From contig CM034305.1 of the NCBI GenBank assembly GCA_019925795.1, positions 95,330,433 through 95,394,432 on the forward strand: DNA of 64,000 nucleotides. The letters run 5' to 3'. The position numbers and the translations under genes are program-made. Source of the stretch: Dendrobium chrysotoxum. Taxonomy: Eukaryota > Streptophyta > Magnoliopsida > Asparagales > Orchidaceae. Every line of letters starts with the position of its first letter. Position 1 is the stretch's first letter. Of the stretch, positions 57,277 to 64,000 are shown one piece after another. The notes under the pieces were generated by a model. That model did not search any database. It saw only the letters and a program-made list of their open reading frames with translations, and had not been told where the DNA came from.

Positions 57277-58503
57277 TTATTTATCCTCAAGCAAATAAAA
57301 GTTTATGATTCTGATTAAGCGATTAACCAAAATAAAAAAGTGACAATCTAAAATTACTAAAACATAAGATAATACATCACTACCTAGAATTAGTAAAAAT
57401 AAATCAAAGCTATACTTCTAGTTTAGAAAAATGCTAATAGTTAAACTTAATCAATCATTCTTATTTTTTACCTAATTTGAAATTATAGGATATAGATTTA
57501 ATCATTAACTTTTGAATGTTGAAATGAATAATATAGTTTTAATAATCTAATATAATTATAGTAAAATTATATTTTTATTAGTTCACCATCCCTTGCATTA
57601 GCACTTTCTCATATTATCTTTTATAGTTTTTGTGTAAGATATATATTTCATATCTTAAGTTTTCATTGATACTAATTTTTTAATGTACTCATATTTTTAT
57701 TTTGATATTTTTCATTTCTTTTTATTTTTAAGAACTATTAGTAGTTATGTTTCTTTTTTTTTTCTTTTGTGGAGTACATAATTAATGATTTTGAATATCA
57801 GCTACTACTTTAGGATTCTCATACAATCTTAATAATTTTAATATATAGACTTGATGAGATTACTAATTCCATCTTCATGTTAGCTATTATTTTAAATTTT
57901 ATTCTACCAATATCTAATTTTTAATATTTATTATTCATTTTATAATTTTTAAAAGTTAAATTCATATATATATAACTTATAAATTCAAATTAGGATAATA
58001 GCTCAAATGGTTGAATGAGTTAAGTATTAGTTTTTTCCAATCTATGAAGTATAATTATAGTTTATTTAAATTAGGATCTAGGATTTTATTATTATCCTTT
58101 TTTTATAATTTTTAATTATCTTTTTTATAAGGGTTAATTAAATAATTATAATATAAAAGTAATAAAAAGATAATAATAATTTAAGCATGAAGAAAATTTA
58201 CTAATATATAAATAAACACATAAACAAATATTACAAACACATGCTTTCATATAAGTGATAAAAAGTGCATAAAATATATGTTGAAAATAAAATATGACAT
58301 ATTATTACATTAACATGACACAGTTATAGGATAACCAGTGCACATGGCACCCAACATTCAACAATGACTCTCAAAGTTAAAATTTTCAATTATATAAGCT
58401 AATATCTTCCATCACTTTCTTCTCTTCTATAAAATAATAAAGTAAAATAACAAAAATATATATACATCCTTAAGAATTCTTCACTCCTCTAATCGCATAG
58501 TTT
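57277..58503. other. AT-rich internal part of the Athila/Tat-like element
   Basis: No frame or motif recognised; very AT-rich. Confidence 0.5.
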
Positions 58504-58659
58504 CTATTTATACCCATTGACTTTGATGTTTTGCAAAGTTTTCTTGTCCTATATCATGATGACACCATTAAGAAAAATTCTAATGATAGTGAAAGGATCA
58601 ATCCATCCAGATTTAATTTTCTCATGATGATATTTTTCCTTATAATCAAATAACAATAC
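58504..58659 (-). pseudogene. Integrase C-terminal remnant
   Basis: Reads VLLFDYKEKYHHEKIKSGWI then DPFTIIRIFLNGV, a stop, and FKVNG-like QNIKVNGYK. This is the VLLF(N/D)...KL(R/K)S.W.GPF...KVNG ending of Athila/Tat-type integrases. It is broken by a TAG. Confidence 0.75.
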
Positions 58660-59189
58660 ATCACCCAAGAAAGAAATCATACAAGAAAACTCTATCACCA
58701 AGTATCTTCCTTATTTTCGTCATGTACTTCTTATCTTCATGCAACTTCTCTTTGAATTCTTTCAACTTAGTAATAATGATAAAACTTTGCATGTGGAGAA
58801 GTGAAAAAAAATCCTCATTTTTGGTATGCTTTTTTATTTTTGGTTCTTTAAAAAAGATGATGTATGCTTGATTCTATCCATCGCTTAAACTTTTGATTTC
58901 CAAGAGAAGAAAGTATGATACTCACTTAAGAGTATGTAAGAACTAAAAAGAGAACTTCCTCCTAATTGATTTTATAGATTTTAGTGGGAGGGAAGTTTAA
59001 TTAATGCCCACCGGGGCGCTGCGGCATTCAAAGGTATGACACCGCGGTGCTCTCTTCTTCTCTCTTAATGGCTTTTTTTTTTTAAATATTAAACAAAACT
59101 TAACTTAAAAGATAGTGTTGCCTCTCTAAAAGCATTAAGTTTATAGTCTTTGGTCAAACTGGATAACTAATTAGACCTAAGGTTAGATT
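58660..59189. other. Degenerate coding remnant, not resolved
   Basis: Position fits the integrase core/C-terminal linker, but too many stops to read. The polyT run near 59068-59080 is unremarkable. Confidence 0.4.
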
Positions 59190-60524
59190 TTCTACCAAAC
59201 AGCACTAAGTTTATAGTCTTCAGCCAGACTTTGCCAGAATTTTTCATTTGGGTAAGGTGGATGGTTGCTATTCTTCAATTGGGTCCCATTAGTATCTCTT
59301 TCCTTTTCTTTAGGATTAACTTCAGTGTTACTAGGAAGAGATCTGATGGGTCTACTACTCACAGAAATTGCAAGTTGCCTTAGTTTAGTTTTTAAATTTT
59401 TAATTGAAGTAACTTGGTTTTGTAATTGAGTTCCTAATTGTATGACCACATCTTCTAGTGGTGTCTTTCTAGTTCCATATTGATTTCTTTGATTAAATCA
59501 AGGAGAATATGATAGTCTTGGATTGTTATTAACTTGATTTAGATTATTCCAATTTATGCCTCGGTTATTTTGACTAGAATTATATTGATTTTCACCATTA
59601 TTATTTAACCAACTAATTTTTTGGTGATTCCTCCAACCTGGATTATATGTATTTGAATAAAAATTATCTTGTCTTCCAATCAAATTTATATTTTTAATCC
59701 CTTTGAAATCATTTTAGCTTTTATCTCTCAAATGTAAAGATAAATCATAATTTAAGCTTAAAGTATTCAATTTCTTTGATATTGCTATAACTTGTGCATT
59801 CAAAATAGATAAAGAATAATTTTCATAAACTCCAGCCACTCTCTTAGGATTCACCCAATCAATAGACTACTAAAATTTATTTGTTGCCATTTCTTCAATT
59901 AATTCATAAGTATCTTCAAAAGGCTTTGACATCAAAGAACCTCCAACTGCAGCATCAATTATGGCTTTAAGGGATCATACCAATCCATTATAAAAAGTTT
60001 GAATTATCAACCAATTAGGTAAGACATGGTGATGACACTTTTTAAGCTTCTCTTTGAATGTCTCCCAACTCTCATAAATATATTCTCCTTTTAACTAAGT
60101 AAATGAAGTAATGTTATTTCTAAGCTTGGCAGTCTTAGAAGGTAGGAAATATTTTTCTCCAAAATTTGTGGGCCAACTCATTCCATATGATAATAGAGCT
60201 TGGGGGTAAATAATTTAGCCATATTTTTGCCTTATCTCTTAGATAAAATGGGAACAATCTAAGTTTAATGGCATCATCACTAATACCATTATACTTAAAT
60301 ATTACATAAATTTCTAAGAAATTTGTTAAATATAGGTTAGGGTCTTCAATGGGAGTTCTCCCAAATTGAGAATTTTTATACCATCTGAATGATTGTCGAT
60401 TTTAATTGAAATTCTTTACTTGTATGACAGGTCTATTTATGCTTTGATGAATTCCGTCTACTAAAAGGTTTACAAAATCCTTAAGAAGTTTAGAATGATC
60501 TAAGTTTTGAATAGGGTCGTCCAT
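59190..60524 (-). pseudogene. Gag remnant of the Athila/Tat-like element
   Basis: Starts MDDPIQNLDHSKLLKDFVN at 60524. Later parts read DAIKLRLFPFYLRDKAKIWL, the hallmark YSNTYNPGWRNHQKISW (59630-59680), and PPYPNEKFWQSL. Many stops and shifts. Athila-type Gag proteins share the SNTYNPGWRNHPN motif. Confidence 0.82.
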
Positions 60525-60583
60525 TTTAAAAATCTTGGTGGCTTTAATTTTAGAATTGGTTCTCTTAATTTTAGAATAAAAAA

Positions 60584-62195
60584 TGTAACGTGCATATAAT
60601 AACTGGTTGGCTAGGCCGGTTCAACTGAATGGGCCAGCCTCCTAATAAAGGAGTCGCGACCCCTACAAGGGTCAGTTTCGTGAAACTGACAGGAAGGGGC
60701 GGACTGGGCGGAAGATCGAACACATGTGAAAGAGGATTCGGAGGATTTCTTTCACTAATTTTAGCAATCCAACATGTTTGGAGATAAGAATTAAAGACTC
60801 CTTTTCAGTTCTACTGTTAAAGGAGTGATAAATTTGGAAGAATTTGCAACGAGCGAGAGGAACAACAAGATTAGGAGGAAAAAGTTTTGTTTTTCAATTT
60901 TTTTGTATAAATTGTTCCAAATTCTTTCTCTAATTATTAAAAATATTTAATTGAAGATAGGGAAGACATTTGGAAATGAGGAGAAGAGATTTGTGAGGGA
61001 GAAAGAAGAAGAATTTTGGGATTTTGGGAAATCCCCATTGTAAGTAAATTTCTATCATACTATTGTTATTAAATTTTATTAGTAAAATAAGGTTTTCATA
61101 AAAATTTTATTGTATGATTTTAGAGATTTTTGAAAGGAAGAGATTGAAAGTTATGGGAATTCAATTCAACAAGAATTCCGTAAGGAAGAAGAAGATTCAA
61201 AGTTAAAGTTGTACCAAGGATTAAAGTGGGTAATTATATATGTGTAAATTTTTATCATTTTATTTTCATTACAAATTTGAAAGTTGTAGTTAGTATAATT
61301 GTTTAATTCTTTTGGAGAAAATCATGAATGAGATAAAGAGAATTTTAATGCATTGGCTAAAAATGATTGAAGCACTAAGAATATGAAAGTGTATGAATAT
61401 GTGAAATAAAATAAATGTAACAGAAATGAAAAGTGAAAATGAAAAGCATATATAGATTTATATAAGAATACAAATAAAGAAATGTTAAGAAAATAATACT
61501 AAAATAAATGAATTAACGGAAAAGGAAAAATGTTATGCATGCAAACTTACAGGAGTTCACCCCGTATAGTACTTGCTGGGAAAGTAATGTACCTGTGCAC
61601 GTTAAAAGGAAAAGATTATGGAAAAGGAAAAGGAAAAATGAAAATGGTTGTACCTTTGAGTACATTTAGACAGTGCTCCTGTATAAATGGAAATGAGAAA
61701 ATTAATATTTAAAGGAAATGAATGTTAAGCTATTAAAAGAGATGTACTAAAAGAAATGTTAAAATTGATTTAAAAATCAAGGAAATGACTTGTGTAAGAT
61801 TAATATTTATAATATATGATGTATGTGTATTGACATTAAAAGAGAAATATTATGAATCTATTTTATTGTTTATAATTGAATTGATTACCCACCGAGTTTA
61901 CTTAGTAAACTCAAATCACAAATTTAAATGTTTCACGTAAGTCTTCAGAGATTTAGAAATGACAGAAAGAGAAGAGTGCGTTTATAGAATATGATGTGCA
62001 TCTGATAATAGGTAATTTATGATCTGAGATAAATGCTAAGTATTTGAAGAATTTTTTGTTAGTAGCTCTTTAGATAAATGAAAGAGAATTTGATGTTTTA
62101 ATGTTGTTATGTTTATGAACTGAAATGATTAGATCCTACCGTTCAATTTTTAGTTCCCGCCTCGTTAAATCGAGTATCCGGGCCAAGTCGTGACA
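60584..62195 (-). repeat. Solo LTR of a different gypsy family
   Basis: Minus strand starts TGTCACGACTTGGCCCGGAT (62195) and ends GCACGTTACA (60584). It contains the frequent LTR motif gagtttactaagtaaactcg followed by gtgggtaa near 61888-61918. No target duplication could be matched (aaaaa versus gtgcc). Confidence 0.65.
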
Positions 62196-62819
62196 GTGCC
62201 TCTTCTCTGTATCTTGTAAGCATACAACTACATATATGCAATCGGAGGGCGATGGCTCAGGATGACGACAACTGCGAACGAAACGGGACTTGATGGATGT
62301 TGGAATCGACGATGGATTGCTGGAACGGGACTAGACAACGACGGATCGGGAGCCTCATCGGCAGAGGTAGACGCGACGTCGAGTTAGTGACGGGCTGACG
62401 ACATGCAGAAGTTCGAAGTCTGAGCCTCTGAGGGCAAGCAAATGACAGAGTGTATCTAGACTCTCGCAGACAGCAGACGACGAAGGGCAAGCGGTGAACG
62501 ACGGTGGGAATTCGGGATGACGCGGAGTCGCAGACCCTTGATTAACGCGCCGTGATGAGACAAAGATGAGATGTGGACGACGGAGCTGACGCAATACAGG
62601 ATGATGTGGATTGCAGACAGTTGAGCTGACTCAGTTTTCGGGTCAGTCCAGGTCAATATCGGGTTTCTGGGTCAACCCGGACCCAACCCATTTTTTTAAA
62701 ACGGGTCAAAACCTTTAACCCAAAGCCGACCCGTTTCGGGTTCGAGTTGACCCAAACTCGAAATTTTCATGTCGGGTTCAAGTCAAGTTTTTGGATCGTG
62801 TCAAATATTGACACCCCTA
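62196..62819. mobile_element. TIR-like (hAT-type) element fragment
   Basis: The right end tattgacaccccta (62806-62819) matches the ends of 54695-55109. The right third is full of gggtc/gaccc words (62636-62790). The left end is not clear. 62255-62640 is moderately GC-rich and open on the minus strand without a domain. Confidence 0.5.
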
Positions 62820-63533
62820 CCACACACTCTAATGGAATGTATCTAGTACTTCTCTGAATTTTCTTAGTTGTCACTCCTAAGAAAAAAATCAGAGAAATAC
62901 TATAAAGACTGAAATTAAGCAAGTGACTGAACTCATTTACTAACATGACAAACAAACTATTTATAGAAAAACACAGAAAATAGATTGTGGCGCTGCGACG
63001 CTCGAGACACTTGCGCCTCCCCTCCCATAAAATGAACTAACGCTACAACACTTAAGGGTTTCCTCTGATGCGGCTCTTACTGACATTGACATATTTTTTT
63101 AATAAATCAATGTGTTGCTTTGCTGGCAGATCGTGGCCTGAATAATTATGATAATAACGTTGTGACGCTGCTGACGGTTGGGCATTACAACGTCCACGTG
63201 GCACTTCCTTGACTTAGCGGTGTTAAAATTTGGCATTGCGGTGCTGTGCAGATAGAGATTGAGCTTTGTGGCACTAACTCCTCCAACACTACAACGCTCT
63301 CCTCTGACGCTGCTGTGTTGTCAAACAGAGACTGGGCGTCACTATGTCCATATTTGGGTGCTCTAGTAGTGTTAATGATGGTGCTGTGACAGTATTATTT
63401 TTGATGCTGCGGCGCTATACCATACTTAAAATTTTTGTCGATTTCTTATATTTTCCTGCATAAATATAACTAAAAAATATAGTTTCACTGATAAATAAAC
63501 ACATAAAATATAACATTATTTACACTTATCAAT
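62820..63533 (-). repeat. 5' LTR of the Athila/Tat-like element (inner end lost)
   Basis: Partner of 56590-57261. TATA-like tctataaatagt on the minus strand near 62950-62962. The U5 end is cut by the TIR-like element ending at 62819. Confidence 0.85.
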
Positions 63534-63707
63534 TTTGACACAAGCTCATAGGTCGAGCTCAATCCCCTTGTTCCTCTGATAGTTCAAGCTTCAGCATAGC
63601 ATATGAGGCTGACTTAAGCTCTTGCTCGAGTTCAAGACTGCTTTTAGGTAGGTTAGTCCAGCTCGAGTTAGCGACGACTCAAGCTTGACTCAACTAATTT
63701 ACACCCC
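63534..63707. repeat. Fragment of GAGCTCGAG-type element
   Basis: Contains gtcgagctcaa, ttgctcgagttcaag, cagctcgagtt and ends aatttacacccctat, like the elements at 45146-46484. Confidence 0.6.
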
Positions 63708-64000
63708 TATGTGTGTGTGAAAATATGCAAATATAGAAGTACTCAAAATTTTGCCCATCATCACTTGGTTGAATTTCAAAAAAAAAAAAAAAAAACTTAT
63801 GTTATGGAACATCAAATAGATCCAAACCATATTGTAGTAGGTTTTGTACAATCCAATGATTTATTAAAGCACACCCTAGCTTTATCTATATGTTTTGATT
63901 TTAGAGAAGGAAAAATGAAATGGCCAGGTTGATTAGAGGACATAGTGAGATCTATTGTGATTGTTGTATATGGTCTATTTTAATTGTATAGTTCTATAAT
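63708..64000. other. Unassigned right edge
   Basis: A poly-A run at 63778-63796 and a short open frame (63711-63932) without a recognisable domain; it could be an RNA-derived insertion or copia gag remnant. Confidence 0.3.

Larger units (their letters stand above)
56590..63533 (-). mobile_element. Decayed Ty3/gypsy element, Athila/Tat-like, with nested insertions
   Basis: Direct LTR copies end TTTACACTTATCA at 57261 and 63533. On the minus strand: 5' LTR (62820-63533, truncated), then foreign insertions (60584-62819), gag remnant (59190-60524), integrase C-terminal remnant (58504-58659), AT-rich part, polypurine tract, 3' LTR (about 56590-57261). RT and most of the integrase are missing. Confidence 0.78.

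Noticed and set aside
62257..62656. Three overlapping minus-strand frames
   Set aside because: Moderately GC-rich stretch in a transposon fragment; three frames open at once and none shows a domain.

Overview
This is nuclear DNA of a seed plant. It is AT-rich, has no operons, contains spliced exons with GT..AG borders, and is filled with plant-type Ty3/gypsy, Ty1/copia and RTE retrotransposons. I cannot name the species.

The one cellular gene I can support is APC7, a TPR subunit of the anaphase-promoting complex, on the minus strand. Its first five coding exons are 41769-41837 (start codon), 39655-39723, 31883-31933, 19080-19214 and 18926-18988. All are in phase 0 and together hold 129 codons. 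Introns 1-4 are about 2.0, 7.7, 12.7 and 0.09 kb. Intron 5 has no acceptor I can see before the left edge, so it is at least 18.9 kb, unless the gene is broken there. Most of the window left of 41.8 kb is therefore intron packed with transposable elements.

Region by region: 1-1.07 kb, AT-rich with nothing recognised. 1.07-4.23 kb, a palindromic LTR structure around scrambled gag pieces. 4.51-6.17 kb, a solo LTR. 6.68-6.94 kb, a 44-bp minisatellite. 7.14-15.79 kb, a nearly intact chromodomain Ty3/gypsy element (minus strand, gag-pol frame broken by one TAG), joined on the right to a second copy of its own 3' tail and to another LTR fragment (to 16.66 kb). 16.7-17.4 kb, a copia remnant. 17.4-18.6 kb, a solo LTR with target-site duplication (TSD) CTAGA. 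18.9-19.2 kb, exons 5 and 4. 20.6-26.5 kb, a nest: solo LTR (TSD ATTAG) inside an RTE LINE (14-bp flanking repeat) inside an older LTR. 28.3-31.8 kb, degenerate repeats and two RTE 3' ends. 31.9 kb, exon 3. 34.9-39.0 kb, a ~395-bp tandem repeat interrupted by a 2.75-kb LTR element (TSD GATTG) whose internal part is only 75 bp, a primer site joined to a polypurine tract. 39.7 and 41.8 kb, exons 2 and 1.

Right of the gene, 41.8-64 kb is intergenic: GAGCTCGAG-rich TIR-like elements, a gag-only LTR element at 48.04-54.31 kb (TSD ATCAT), small TIR-like elements, and a decayed gypsy element of Athila/Tat type (56.6-63.5 kb) with another solo LTR inside it. No rRNA, tRNA or CRISPR was seen. Recognitions of protein families rest on reading motifs from memory, not on database searches.
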